Positions 22,735 through 39,197 are shown, counted from the stretch's first letter. The stretch is 64,000 nucleotides of DNA from Pochonia chlamydosporia 170 (GCF_001653235.2 NC_035793.1:2666001-2730000); one strand, 5' to 3'. Translations and numbers: made by a program. Notes: a model not told the origin generated them from the sequence alone.

Positions 22735-23376
22735 GGTGCATCTCAGATCTGGCGGCCCATGCAACCACAATACTGGACGGGATGCAACAAATGCCATCCC
22801 ACCTGCAGACCTCATGACAAACTACAGAATGTTTGTATATGAGTAGGAGTAGAGCCCTTATCGTCAACAAAAGTCTGGTTTGCTCGTTATCGGACTTGGT
22901 TGGACTACTCAACTGGGTCTTGGAAAGATTGATCAAATTTTTTCTTTGCGGTATTAAACAAAGACAGCAGACTGGACTAATTGTGAAATCACCGAGAAAA
23001 GGAGCGCACCTGGCCAGGCTCTGCGAAAAACGGAGCGCGGCAGACAATAGCTTGAGCCCAAAAAAAAAAAAAAAAAATCCGTGTCGGTCCAAACCGTCTG
23101 GTCAGCACCAGCCAGCCAACCAGCCGCCGAGCCCAAAGCTCTCATCAAGCCTTCTTCACACACCAGACTTGACCTTTGTTTCCAACTTCACTCTGGCCTG
23201 CCAGTAACCGCAGCGTGCTTCGCCTGACTTGCACGCATACCTGCCTATCTTCACTCTTTGCTCATCATCTTGTTCATCTCTCACTCGTTTCTTTCTGCTT
23301 GCGCGCGCAACTCCCGCTTTGTGCATTGCACTTCGCAGTGCGATCGCAACCAAAAGCTCTCGGTAGCTCCGGCGCA

Positions 23377-25300
23377 ATGGCTTCAACTTCCCGGGCACTG
23401 GCCCCCTTCGGCCGAACAAGCCAATTGGCATTATTCTCCCGTGTCGCGTCCAGAACATACTCTACGACAGCAAGAAATCATGCCCTGCGATCTGCTGCGA
23501 GGCCGACAGCCGCCGTCTCAAAGTTGGGACCTTCGACCAGAGTCGCATTCCGCAGGGCATACGCCAACCAAGCCCCAAAACCCAAGCCTAGCAGACTACG
23601 CAGAACTTTCAGGTGGGCATGGCGACTTACATATCTCTCTGCCGCCGGCCTCGTTGGCTACACTTTCTACATCGTCTATCAGGATCGTCATCCCGAGCCG
23701 CAGTTTGAACCCGATCCAACCAAGAAGACCTTGGTCATTCTAGGTGAGCGAAACCGGAGTCACCACAACCCCAAATTCCTTCATTTCCTTTGTTTTGTGC
23801 TAACCCTCCTCTCTCTCTTCAGGAACTGGTTGGGGCTCAGTCGCCCTTCTCAAAAAGCTGGATACTGAAAACTACAATGTCGTTGTTGTGTCGCCTCGGA
23901 ACTACTTCCTATTCACGCCTCTCCTTCCCTCATGTACTACCGGTACCATTGAACACAGGTCCATTATGGAGCCCGTTCGAGCCATTTTGCGACATAAGAA
24001 AGCAGCCGTCAAGTTTTACGAGGCAGAAGCATCCTCCATCGATCCTGATCGAAAGGTGATCAAAGTCGTCGATAACTCAGAAATCAAGGGCGCAACCTCC
24101 GAGACCGAGATTCCCTACGATATGCTCGTTATTGGTGTCGGCGCTGAAAACGCAACCTTTGGTATTCCCGGTGTGCGAGAACATAGCTGTTTCCTCAAAG
24201 AAATTGGCGATGCTCAGCAGATCCGCAAGAAGATCATGGACTGTGTCGAAACTGCCGCCTTCAAGGGCCAGACCAGCGAAGAGATTGACAGGCTGATGCA
24301 TATGGTTGTCGTCGGTGGTGGGCCCACCGGTGTCGAGTTTGCTGGTGAGCTTCAGGACTTCTTTGAAGAGGACATCAAAAAGCTTGTGCCGGAAATCAGT
24401 CCACGCTTCAAGGTCACCCTGATCGAAGCCCTTCCCAATGTTCTTCCCTCCTTCTCTAAGCAGCTGATTGACTACACCGAGAACACCCTCCGCGAAGAGA
24501 AGATTGACATCAAGACAAAGACAATGGTCAAGAACGTCACCGAGACGACGGTCGAGGCTGAAGTGAGCCGCCCCGATGGCGGCAAGGAACGTGTTGTCAT
24601 CCCTTACGGTCTTCTGGTCTGGGCCACGGGCAACGCTGTTCGACCAATTATCAAGGACTTGATGACCAAGATTCCTGCCCAAAAGGATTCACGCCGTGGC
24701 TTGGCTGTCAACGAGTACCTCGTGGTCCAGGGCACCCGCGATATCTGGGCCATTGGTGACTGTGCTGTCGCTGGGTATGCTCCGACCGCCCAGGTTGCAT
24801 CTCAGGAGGGCAACTTCCTCGGTCGCCTATTCAACAACATGGCCAAGACTGAGAACCACGAGTCGCGCATCCAGGAGCTGAGTAGCAAGATGAATCTGCA
24901 GAGCGGCAACTCCGCCGAGGCCGCACAGGAGATTGAGGGCCTGGAGAAACAACTGCGCAGAATCAAAGACATCAAGCCTTTTAGATACAGTCACCAGGGC
25001 AGCCTAGCCTACATTGGTAGCGAAAAGGCAGTTGCCGATGTCAGCTGGTGGAACGGAAACCTGGCCACTGGCGGCAGTATGACCTATCTCTTCTGGCGCA
25101 GTGCCTACCTCTCCATGTGCTTTAGCAGTGAGTTCCACCCCAACTCCCTTCCCCTTGGACTTAATTTTTTTTTTCTTTTTTTTTGGGTCGCTGGGCATCT
25201 TGAACTAACCACCAATGATTTTACAGCTCGCAATCGTGTCTTGGTCATTCTGGATTGGCTCAAATCCAAGGCATTCGGTCGCGATGTGTCACGGGAGTAG
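23377..25300 (+). CDS. nde1: External alternative NADH dehydrogenase of mitochondria (Nde1 type)
   Basis: Rotenone-insensitive type II NADH:ubiquinone oxidoreductase of the inner membrane, passing electrons from NADH to ubiquinone without pumping protons. Three exons, 23377-23743, 23823-25127 and 25227-25300, give 581 aa. The N-terminus is rich in Ser, Ala and Arg with no acidic residues, a typical mitochondrial presequence. A hydrophobic helix at about 77-97 (LTYLSAAGLVGYTFYIVY) fits membrane anchoring with the body facing the intermembrane space, which is why I prefer the external form. The FAD-binding ILGTGWGSVALLKKL is completed by the first splice. The NADH-binding VVVGGGPTGVEFAGEL and the second FAD motif WAIGDCAVAG follow. 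There is no EF-hand insert, only a charged helical insertion near 480-510. The C-terminus LVILDWLKSKAFGRDVSRE is the usual family ending. Introns are 79 and 99 bases. Confidence 0.96.
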
Positions 25301-26326
25301 AGTAGTGGTGTGTTCGGCAAGCCCGTAAAAAACCGCCATGTGTGCAATTCCACGGCCTCCTACGGACAAAAGGCCAAATATTATGGATAGTTGTTTGGCT
25401 AGAATATCGGGTGTATTGAAATGCGAAATGTTAAAGGATGGGAAGTGGGCTTTTTATTTGTTTAGCGGGAAGGCCAGACGTTGCGGCTCCCGACTGTATG
25501 AATTTTTTCGAGCAAGCACTCCATCGATGATGGTGTAGCCTAGGTGTTGGTTACCGGATAGATTAGAACCTGTAAACAACGCAGTACTGCGTATTACACC
25601 ACATTTCGATCTGTTGGTATTGATCCAGTAGTAATGCTTCGATGCAACCAGACTAGCCCGTTTGACTGCTTTGCGATCTCCATACCTCCCATTCTCATTT
25701 ATTGAGAGCGTCAAGACAGATGCATTGTCATTAACAGGTCAGCCGCCTCACTATTAGAACCATGTTGCATCCTTCGCCTTCATCTAAACAGCACACTCGC
25801 AAATTGCACCTCAGTTACCTTCCTAGGCAGGTACTTGTAAAGTGAAAAGGCCAGAAAAAGGCGAAAAATCAAAAGAGAACTAAGCTACAGGGTAGGTTAC
25901 ACGTGATTTTCCACAAAGAACAACAAGGCGGCCAATGAAACAAAGGAGGACCCATTAAAGTGGGTCCATTCTGACGGAGGCAAGAAATTTGCTAGCGGGG
26001 CCAAGTGGCCAGCAATGAGAAAAAAAAAGAAATGGGAAGGGGCGTCGGAGTTGGCAGGGCAGAAACGGCAGAAAAAAAAAAGTTCAGGCGCCAGTTCACC
26101 AGCGAACCTCTTCTCTTTCAAACTCTGCACAACGCAACACCAACTTTCATTTTCCCACTCGAGCTGCACCACACTTCTCTCTCTTTTGGAGACAACTCGC
26201 TGCTCGCATTCAAAATTTAATAATTCTTTTATTGCCCGCCCGCAACCTTTCATTCACACGCATCTCAATCTCTAGAACCCTAGGCTCCCACTTTCGACCC
26301 AAGAGGACAGGACAAAAGAAACGAAC
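25301..26326. other. Intergenic between nde1 and dbp2
   Basis: About 1 kb that serves as the nde1 3' UTR and the dbp2 promoter and leader. A GTCTGGT-type word is at 25647. An AACCCTAGG word at about 26276 lies some 50 bases before the dbp2 start. No gene recognised. Confidence 0.55.
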
Positions 26327-28875
<2,549 letters not shown>

Positions 28876-31300
28876 GATGACTTGTGGTCTGCAAACTGGC
28901 TCGGCTCTGATGGCTCTGAAGTCTTGTTGAGCTGAGAGTGGCTTGACGGCCCACTCGAATATGAAGTTGAAAACAAAAAGTACATGGCACACACAACGGC
29001 GTTTGATAGAAGGTACAGGTCTGGTTTTTTCTCTCTCTTTTTTATTATTTCACAGTTAGACGTTTGCGCCATGAGGCTGCGCGCACCGGTTGTTATGCTT
29101 GCTTCTTATGGTTTACGGTTGCTCAGTTACGTCGGGCCTGAACCGCCCTGGGATCTCGTCCCACGCAAAGTGCTTCCCGCCTGCATATCTAAACTACCCC
29201 CCTGTTTGTTCTCTTCAGGACTATATCTTAGATTGACATGGGCATCAAGTACCGACTTGGAGAATGCATATGTATGTCGATTGAAGACGTGGGCAGAAAT
29301 GCACCAGCCACATATATCAATGCAAATGGCGATGCTGCACTGGTGCTGATGCTAACGTGTCACCGGTTCTGTTTATAGATGATTGTAGTTTATTTAAAGT
29401 AAATGGCATTCGATAATAATGGCTACCCAATAAATCAACACTGTGCTACCATGAGACAGGAAAGCTTGGACTCAATTATCATGTGGAAACAACAAAGGAC
29501 GTTGAATGCAACGAGTCTCACCAAGTTCCGATGCATACTCCGACGAACTGCTTGGGGCCGCTATTGCTCTTTGGTAGGAGGCCTTTTAGATGTCGTCTTC
29601 AATCATTGAAGCTATTTCTGATATAGAAAGGGACGAATGCACTCTCCAGGTTCCCCTCTCTGTAGAACAAAATGTCACCATCACTACCAATACGCAATTT
29701 AATACCTTTGCCTCATGAAGCCTCACCAGTCATATGAGCTGAAGCTTTGGGGTATACCTAGTAAGCACGTACTAACTCAAGCAATCCCAGTGAGAACTTT
29801 TCTTGCCGGTGCAGTGTTCCTTATGCATATTTTAGGACTCGTCAGGCCATTGAATAGCTTCATCAAGAGTTTTAGTTTGAGAGATGGCCCATGGCACGCA
29901 ATTCAGTCCATCCCAGGCTTTACGTTGGTGTGACGAGGTAATGCCCATGACGGGCTTATAAAAATCCTATGACCGGGCAAATCTCTTGTACCAAAAACCA
30001 CAGTGCGGAGGATTTACATAGATGGCATAAGCTCGTTTCAGAAAATGGCATTGCCGTTATATATTGATGCTGCACATATGCTGATGGTACAGCCTAAAAC
30101 CTGGCAGCTTAGGTACCATGACTTTTGGAGACGTATTTGCGGATGGGGTCATAGGATGTCGAGGAGAAGCAGTATAGAAGTCCCAAAGGGAAGAAAAAAG
30201 AGCAAAGCGCAGAGAAGAGGGATGCTACGATACCACAGAATGCTGCAACTTACTTGGTGGAATGGATGAAATGTCTCGCCGGACAAGGCGGACTGGGGGA
30301 AGGCTTGGCAAAATGCTGGTTGGCAATGAGGCAAATTTCACCTGGAGCAAATGCAACCTCCGATGCATCTGCCAAGGCTTCGTGACACGCTTTGTGACCT
30401 GTGACCACGGGAATGAGACGGAGGAGCGGAAACCTGGCCAATTTCAGCTTTGCCGTTGTATGAAGGCGATTCTTGCGTACCAGGACGGCCTGGTACGTGC
30501 GGTATTACCGGCAGCTATGGATCCGTCAAAGGTTACCAGGGTGTTGAATCAGAAGCATTGTTGATATTTCAGTACCTCGTCGGAGTTTGTATTCTAGTAA
30601 CTATTGACCAGATATCGTCTGATGTTTCTCATGATGTGACCTGGTTGTTCCAATGTCGAACGGGAGCATCTGAGATGTACTACATGTCATCCAGAAACTG
30701 TAAAAATAATCATGCTTTATATGCATGAATGGCCAAGTCTAACGAGCACAATGTACGCAGGACGAGGAATGTTTTGGCTGCCACAATTTGGCCTGGTACT
30801 TAGCAGAAAGGTGTGACTTACTGACTTACCTTAGACTTTGTCTCGGTTTTCTTCATCGTTTAATATTGCCGACCTAAGACATGCTTGCTATAAGCGAGTT
30901 TAGAGGACAGTGCGCAGCGAGACAGCGTCATACCGAGCAATGATTCATTTGCTAGGGTAGCCGGCTCTTTTATGTTTGAACGCAGGGCTTACATGCCATG
31001 AACAACAACAGATGGGAATATCAAAAGACAAATCCGTGTTTCAACTGACGAGGCGAACTGTCATCAAGCTGATTGTGTCATCTGATCTCGAACTTGGATA
31101 TAAATACTGCCTGCTTGGGTTGTGCCACAGTAGGCACATACAGAATTAAGACTTTTGCAGACAGTACTGTTCCCTTTGTTATTTTGTAGTGTATCAAGAG
31201 GTAATACTGTGAGTGTCGACAGACGCAGAATTAGCAAGGACAGAGAGGCTGGCTGGGCATACCTTCAGGAACGGGATCAGGTATAGAGAAACCTCAATTG
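28876..31300. other. Gene desert, first part: AT-rich, no gene
   Basis: Start of an 18.5 kb stretch without a recognisable gene. From about 29350 to 31250 the DNA is clearly richer in A and T than the flanking genes and its frames are short. No protein family, terminal inverted repeat or tRNA was seen. Decayed transposon DNA is possible but I cannot show it. Confidence 0.5.
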
Positions 31301-34300
31301 TGTTATTTCCGATGCGTACCCATTCATAACTTCGAAATACAAGGCCCTAGTCTGTATGGGTCAGAGGTCGGCTTTCATCAGCACACATTGTTCCTTGACG
31401 GGGTAAGAAGGGGCCCATCACTAGGATCTGTTCAAGAGGACCACCTCTGGTGCAAGAAAAAGGGAGCCATGCCTATTGGCTGAGAATCTTTCATCTGGCC
31501 TTGGCTGTGGTCTTGTTGGTGGTGAGCGTCACTGGGTTCACTCCATACAGTTAGCACTTGCTGCGCAGGAGGAGTGTCTTGCCTTGGCCCAGTGGTCCTG
31601 GACTGTCTGCCATATTTGGTTACTCGGCCGTTCCGAGATTAGTGAACAGTTCATGGGCTAGGCACCTCTGAATGGCGGGAAGCGAAGAGTGGTCAAGATG
31701 GAACCAAACTGGACGCCTTGGCTGACGGACACGGTACCCATCCCGAAAAGCATCGGATAGGTGAATGAGCTCTGGGGAAGCCATGCGACAAGTAGTTACT
31801 GAGGGTCTAACGAGTGAGAAAGACCAGCTTCGTGCCTCATCCGGGATCCGTTCAGCTCTGATGAGTAAGAGGCAATCCATTTTGAAGACGACGAGGTCAT
31901 CGATGATGTTGTGACTGAGACTTGGGCCAAAAAGTGATGGTGGGGAGAGCGAACGGCTGGCGACTCAGCAACGCAAGACAATGTTCAACAGTAGCACCTT
32001 GTCGGGCTGGGCTGGGCTGGGCTGGCGTCTTGTGAGCCGTGAGAGAGTCTTTCGAATCATCGAAAAAGGGAAATGGCTGGGTTGGCTCGTCAATTGTCTG
32101 TGATTGGGCCCGATAGCCTGGTGATGCAAACACCAGACTCCTCCCCAACTCAATTACGACACGGCGTTTCTGCAAGCTCGCGAACCATTGCCGTCACGGG
32201 ATGAGACTGGCTGACTGGACTGGGGACTTTCCAACATGGTGGGTGGTGATGATGTCCATCGTAATATTGCCATATCGGACATCCAGCACCGATGCTCGAT
32301 GCTCGATGGTCGTGCTGGTTGTGGTGGTGCTGGCCATCTCAGGGGGGCGTGGCGTTCAATGTTGCCCAACTGCTCTTCAAGTTGCAAGCCTGCCAGCTTG
32401 CCAGCCTACCCACCGAGCCAGGAGGCAGAAATTGGGAACAAGGAGAGGGGTGCTGTGAGTAAAAAAAGGGAAAAGAAGGAAATATTCAACGACCATGACA
32501 GGAGGGGGGTTTGACATGGCATGCCCATCGCATGCCCATCACTCATCAAATGTCCGTCCATGCTGCCAGACTCAACTCAACTCGATGCGACGGCCGCGGT
32601 TGCGAGGACTTTCAGGAGAAAGACCAATGCCTGCTCGAGCGAGCAAGCCCGATCTGGATCCCTTCCAAGAACCATTTGCCCGAGGATGGCACACGCGACG
32701 TGACAGAAACAAGACGCGTTGTTGATGAGTGCCACAGCTCCTGAATTGAATGCAAGGGAAGACAAGATGATCAAGCCATTATTCTGCGGATGTGTGCCGA
32801 CTCGACTAGCGTCCGGTAGTAGAGAATCTGTTCCAAATTCTTGGGGAGAAAAGGACCAGCCAGATTTGACACTATTGTTCCCTGACCTGTCGAAATGCAA
32901 TTTGCTCCTGTTCCTCTCCATCCTCTCCACGCGGCTGAGTGTCATCTGGCGCTACATCTCCGGCTGCCGCGTTCACAATGTGCTATACTGTAGATCCCAC
33001 GCAGTAGCGTTACTCCAAGGAGTTGAGAGCCAGCACCAGTATTTCGCCAACAAGGGAATATCATTACAAGCTGGAAACCATTTAAACCCAGCCCTGTTCC
33101 AGTCAGTCCGGGGTCTCGAGATTGTCAAGTCCTTGGCGCCACGGTTTGTCACCATTTAGTAGTTCCTGAGGCTTGGTCAGCCGCCAGTTCCAGGACGTAC
33201 AATATTGATTCATCCGTCAGCGGCTGAGATATAGGTGGACATATGGGTACTCCCTTGTTGCTGGCCAGATATGGTCTCTGACCTCGAACCTGGTGGCCTG
33301 GAAAGGCAGGGTGCAGTTGAATTTCTCTGTGCTCCTGTTTTGCCAAACTCGATGCAAGGTTCTTGGTCTCTTTCCCCTTGTCTTCCACCTCGTTCGGCTC
33401 TCTTCCCACACCAATTACCTCCATGACATCCATCTGTAACTGGGGAACCCGTATGTTCGCCTGACCATCTCCAATTGCCCCAGTCGGATTGGACACGCCT
33501 CTCGTGAGACTTGCTTTCTGGAGGGTGGCTTTTTCGCTCAGTGACAGAAGGATGTGTTGGTTGGGTTGCATACATACCTGCATGCCGTTATGACCAGTCC
33601 TCCCTCCAACGCACTTGGTCATACCCCGATTCCCCCAGACAATGCAATGTGCGTATGCGGGATCATCCAATGCGAAGGAGGCACAACAGTCGGCTCAACT
33701 TCCGTAATGGCACAATCCAATAGCCTTGGGATTTCGATTCAGGTCAACCATCTTTCCGAATCCTCGCTCGCATCTTGCCACCAAGTAGCGCCTCTTGTCT
33801 CCGCAGATGGTAATTGGGGGCCTTTCGATCTTGGTGACTAGAGATCTCACATTGATTTTCGACATCCTCCTTCTCTCAACTACCCAAAACACTGCTACGG
33901 GCTCTAGAATTCTCCTCAAAGAAGAAGCTGAGCTCGGGATTTGTAAGTTTGGACGAGACATATCATAAATTAAAAACAGTGATGCCGCCACCATACGACG
34001 ACATCTCCTTACTGCAGCTGCAAATTCTACTCATGGACACTTGGGAAGGTATAGAATGCCTCAACTAACATAAGAGGCTCAAGGGTGTCCTGAAGTACCG
34101 GGTCTGGATGTTTAGCTCAAGCTAGTCTCCTCTGGAAGTTGTGCACTCCCCTGCAATGGGTGACGGATCTCGGAGGCTGTGGCTGTTTGATTTTGAGAGC
34201 TAAACAAGGAGCAGAGTCCGGGTCAGACACTGCGATACAGATTCACTGTAAATAGACATGACGAGGGGATATTGAAAGAGGTCACACTCACAGCTCAAGC

Positions 34301-34400
34301 TGGCGCCATACTTCGGGAGATGCACAATCTGGCTTGTATTTGTGTTTGTCCATGTTTTTCAATATTGAATATGAACCCTGCCAAACAATTCTGTGTTTAA
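31301..34400. other. Gene desert, second part: mixed composition, no gene recognised
   Basis: Contains a 173-codon open frame on the minus strand (33149-33670) that matches nothing I know and overlaps frames on the other strand, so I treat it as unproven. A (GGGCT)n array lies at 32004-32025, a TTCAATGTT word at 32355 and a GTCTGGT-type word at 32132. Confidence 0.5.
32004..32025. repeat. (GGGCT)4 tandem repeat
   Basis: Four pentamer units GGGCT in a row, ending in GG, in non-coding DNA. Confidence 0.85.
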
Positions 34401-36900
34401 ACCAGATAACAAAACCGTACAGGCCTTCCTAGCGGCTCCTGCCTGGCGCCAAGTGAGGGTCATAAATACTTTCCGTGACTCGGGATTTCTCGTACGAATT
34501 TCTGTATTACTGCACCGCAAATTGTGGTGTTCATTACATGATAACATATTCTGACGAATTTGTTATCTGTTTCTGGCACGCCGGTGTGTTCTGCCCAAGT
34601 CAGGTCTGTCCAGCCAACTTATTACTGTACTGCTGACAATACGCTAGCATTGAATCTTGAAAGTTGCTGTGCCTGCTTTGGGCTGAGCAGGGAGCACAGA
34701 ACCCGCATTTTTGTTAGCCTGACGGAAAGCTCCTTAGCAGAGCCACTGTTCCAACCAGACTAGTATGCCAGGGTCCAAAAGTGGTCCTCGTCCACTTGGA
34801 CTGAATGGGATGGTGCCAGATTAACACTAAGCCCAGCGGCCTTGGCCGGGTCAGCTCACAGACACGCTTCGTCTGATATCCAAAGCTGAGATCTGGGATT
34901 GGAGCGAAGTGGGACACTTCCCGCCCACAGGTATGAGGGATCAGAGCGACATGCCGCGCGCCAAACTCTTCAACTTCGATTCCATTGAAGGAATTCATGG
35001 CATGGTGGTCACACCTCATTCTAGGCTGGCAATCTTGAGACCAACCGTCAGCGTGGAGCCACTCTCCTGCAAGTTGTTCCAAGGAAACCACGCAAAGGGG
35101 GGATGAACAAAACAGGGAAATCGAGACATTTTCTCCATTGAGCTATTATTACGACACCAGGTGATGTTCTGCCTCTGTGGGTGAGATTTCTTTCGTATGA
35201 TCTGTGGTTACTAGAAGTACCGTACAACCGCCAGAGTGGCCTAATGTTTGCCACCTACCTGGGTGGTTGCCTGTGGATTGGGCTCATCGAATATTGCCTT
35301 CGTCATCCCGATATGGTGAATAATTGATATGACGCCGAAGTTGTGCCTACTTTGACAGCCCAAATGCGGCAGTTGTAGTAAGGTGTACTGTAATGGAAAT
35401 GATCTGGCTGAAGACTCTAATTGTGAGGGAATCATGTGACCTGCCCGTTTAATGAATGTCTCACTTTGTGAGCATTGTGTAAATAGCTTCAGCCAGAGTT
35501 CCTTTACGGGTTCTCTTTTTCTCCTTGTGAATAATCGCTTCATCCAAGTCGCACTCGACCTTGTTCGTGCACTCGTACCGTTACACTAATCTAAATCTTG
35601 TAACTTTGGGCAACACCTTCGTTAACAAGAACGCTTTGTTAGCGGGCTGATCGCGATACTCACCAATATTAATTCATATGCAGCCTTAGTGAACACGAGG
35701 AGAATAGGAATCAGTGTCGCGGGCAAAGAGGAGCTGAAAGCACATTAAGCGCAGAGCACTCTAGCCTCTTATAAGGCAACCGTTACCGGTCCGTGGTAGT
35801 ACAGTACCGAACTATAACAGCCCAGTGCTGTACCGAGTTAGTGCTTTCGAAGGTAATAGCGTCTTCCGAGCTGCGAATCCGTCCTTTTTGCGGATTGAAG
35901 ACTGTCTTCAACAGACAGGTGATGGTCCCAGAGAGAAAGTGTTCTCTGCCAATGGACGGTGAAATCAAACTACTTATCAAGCCAACCTATTTTAATCTGC
36001 CAAGAGAAAATGGTTAGTGGTTGGAACTTGGGAAACTGGCTCAGTCTCCAGCAGGTTCTCCTTTGATAATGTATGAAGCAATAGATTGTGTACGAGTGTG
36101 TAAAGCATTCTTCAGGGAGGAGGCCAGCCAAAAGCAGTCAGCCAGGTTACACCTTCGAACAAAACCTGCAGCTGAATATCTTGCCTCATCTGATCCAGGC
36201 AATGCCGTCCCAGCATTCTTGGTTCCAGTACCAGTCCATGGCCAGGAGACAGTCTGGTCACCCTGATGGTTGGCTTGCCGAGCTGCTTATCCGAACACGT
36301 AACAAGCACATGGAAGAATGTTGTTGGGAGTAGCAAAATGCTTGTTTCCCTGGTCATTCCAGAAACGCCTCGTGGTCTGCATGATGACACTCCCAAATTT
36401 GTTCATTGTGCTAAAGGGCCAGAGCACTAAACTAGGCGGCTCTAGTTTCAATGGAGTTCTTGCCAGGTCGCTAGTCACGACATTAGTGCTAACACCACGA
36501 CCTCGCTGGGCAGTACCGTGAGCGGGAAGTGCCAATAAGTATCCCAGTGACTTAGCTCCCCTACTGGTCCCGAATGCAGGCTGGGCTTGTATACGAGTAT
36601 ATTAGTTCTGGTGGCCGAAATGTAAGTAATGAGGTCGAGTGACAGGGGCAAAGTAGGCGGCTCCAGACCCAGGCTCTACTTATGTAATGGAACGGTCGTC
36701 AGACGTATAATTGTGACTGACGGCTTCCAAAATATGTAGGTGCATATGCGGTTGGGATGCGGCAATGGGTTGCCTAAAGTCAATTAGCTTTTGGTTTAAG
36801 GTGAGATCAATGATGTCAAGCACCTGTGTCACCCACGGTTGTTGCAAAGCACATTGAATTTCGTGGTTTCAACCTTTCCCCAAATTCCAATGTGTGCGTA
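34401..36900. other. Gene desert, third part: AT-rich, no gene
   Basis: Another AT-rich stretch, strongest around 35540-36010. Frames are short and none carries a known motif. At 35798-35845 the words CAGTACCGA and CTGTACCGA stand about 25 bases apart around CAGCCCAGTGCTG, a small hairpin. It could be part of an old mobile element, but no transposase, integrase or reverse-transcriptase motif was seen. Confidence 0.45.
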
Positions 36901-38803
36901 GTATTGGCAAGGAATTTGGCTTCCGGTCGCCGTCTATGGGCTCAGCACATTCTGGCAGATTGGGCTGACGAAGAGGAATATTTCGTGTGACGCGAGTTTC
37001 TTGTTTCAATACCGTCTTCGTTGGTTGAGCAAAGCCATGGCCAGCCAGCCAGGCAAAGGGAACATTGAAGTCAACAACGACCCAAGTGGCTACTTTTAGT
37101 GCGGGCATGGGTTCACGCATCAGTGGATCCCCCACGTGAGGGGCCAGACAGGCTGGGTGCGTGACACCGACTTGACAAAAGACCTGCCAGACGTGATGGA
37201 GGCCTGTTATCTCGTCGTCTTATGCATTTCAAGCAGGCAGGTAAGCACACAGTCCTGGCATTGCCATACACGTGGTCCCTGTGAGCAATGGCCATTCAGT
37301 CACTGCAAAAAAAGTGGCTGCAACGGGCGAGGCTGCGCATGCAGCAGGTGCAGCTGCATGTATGTGTGTGTATGTATGTCTAGGTATGTATGTACTCCGT
37401 CCTCTGCGCAGGAGGCAACAAGGTCTGATCACTCGAACTCACTCGAGTTGGGTGCAGTAGCAACCAGACATCTACCACAGTTGCGGTGAGCTTACATCGT
37501 ACATGTACCCGCAGGTCATACGGCGAGGTCCAGCACGATATTCCCGCCTATAGCGCCAACCTGATCACAAGCAGCAGCTTGGGTTGAGGAACCCGGCAGC
37601 ATTGTGTTGACTTGGTGTTGAATTTGGGGATTGTGATGCGGCAGTGGCTGAAATCCAGGACCATTGTCGAGGGTCCCTTCGAATGGCACGATTTGTTCTG
37701 GACCAGACGAGCCGCAAAGAGCTGGCGTGGGCGATGTCTTCCATTAGCTTCAGTTACTAGGGCGAAGCTCAGATTTGGGGAAAACTGGTCCCTATCGCCA
37801 TGACAAAACCTGATACGCCAGCCACGGCGAGCTCTCCGAGTACCGACCAGACACTGGAGACCATTCAAACCTCCTTGCGGCTGGATGTTGTTGAAACCGG
37901 CCCGGCCAGCTGTATTTATCAAAGCATGTCAAACCAGGCTATTGTCAACACTACTCTGGAAGACCACCTCGACGGACTCTGGCCCCGGTGACAATGTGGT
38001 AATTAATTGCCCCTGGTCCGACCTGCCTGCGCTGGCTTCAGATCTGCCCCCCATATTCGCGTTTGGCGCCAATGGCAAGCACAGCTGTGGGCATAATTAT
38101 ATCTTGCCTATTCGTGCAACACGACGCGGAGAAGGGGGTAATTCAGGTGGCTTTGACAAGTCAGGTAGGTAGGATAGGAAACTACCCCAGATCTTGCGGT
38201 TGCTCCGGAAGTGTGAGGTAATGAAGAAAGAAGGAAAGGAAAGGGAGCAGGATTTGGACCCATGCATGCCTTGTACCTACCTGTGTAGGTAGCCAGGTGA
38301 TGCTTGGTGCTAAGGTTCAGTGTAATTATCTGTGGCCAATCTCGATCAACAGGTAAATGAGTGAAGAACGGATGCAGCATTGCATATTTCCTGCCAGACA
38401 CAACTCACAGAATCTTCAGAATGATGGGCAGCGGTGGTAATGCCCAATCGCAAGCACATCCGGCCCCCAGCCTGCAGTAAATGCAGATTTGGACTGTACA
38501 TGTGTTGTACTGGGAGTGGATGTGGCAAACATTGGAGATGAGTAGAAACTGGGGAACCCTCCCACAGGGCCGAGATTTCCACGGCTAAAATAATCATGCG
38601 TCTGTATGTCTGTGTACATTCATAAAATGGGGAGCCATTCATAGATTCCGAGACTCCAAAACGCACAACCGCTGGCCGGCCCACAGTCTGCAATAGTTCG
38701 AGGAGACATTCGCTTTGTCGGTACTGCGCAGTGCCATACTCCGCGTGTGTATGTATATTTTACCCCAGATGCAGAAATTACCCAGGCTTTGCATATGTAC
38801 CCG

Positions 38804-38823
38804 GTATGTATGTATGTATGTAT
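38804..38823. repeat. (GTAT)5 microsatellite
   Basis: Five tetranucleotide GTAT units within a larger TATGTA-rich context. Confidence 0.85.
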
Positions 38824-39197
38824 CTATTTGGTCAATGGGTCAATGGGCAACAAACGCAGACACAACAGCACAAACTCGGGAGGCGGAACCTGATGGACCA
38901 ATGCGGTTGACTGTCAGCTCCAGGTGACAGGGACATGGTCTGGAGGCTGATAAATTGCATGTACCGGCACGGCCAAGGAGCCCAGCCCGCGTTGGGGTAA
39001 ATTCGTCTGAAGAGACATCGAAGCACAGGGACTCGACGATTGATTGAAAGGGTGTTAGGCTCAGTGTAACGATGGTGGTGGGGCTGTGTCTGAGCGATCG
39101 ATCTGAGCCAAATAAATACATCTTCTGCACACACTGGAGGGCGGGCTGAGGAGACCGTACCGCATGGTGATATCAAATGGCAAAATGCAACCAAACA

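Larger units (their letters stand above)
20192..23376. other. Intergenic, 3.2 kb, with several simple repeats
   Basis: Separates the divergent membrane-protein and NADH dehydrogenase genes. No frame resembles a known protein. It holds an AGTC/CAAGACT repeat (20881-20936), an AGGCAC array (21175-21200), a GATTGATG-rich stretch (22675-22734) and a run of 18 A (about 23060-23077). TACTCCGTA words lie at 21128, 21487 and 22182, TTCAATGTT at 21591, and GTCTGGT-type words at 21826, 21847, 22261, 22522, 22873, 23096 and 23162. The last few hundred bases are pyrimidine-rich, as expected for the nde1 leader. Confidence 0.6.

Noticed and set aside
24077..24682. A 201-codon minus-strand open frame opposite nde1
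   Set aside because: Shadow of the nde1 second exon, with no recognisable motif.
35798..35845. CAGTACCGA ... CTGTACCGA as terminal repeats of a small transposon
   Set aside because: The copies are only about 25 bases apart, in direct rather than inverted orientation, and no target-site duplication was seen.
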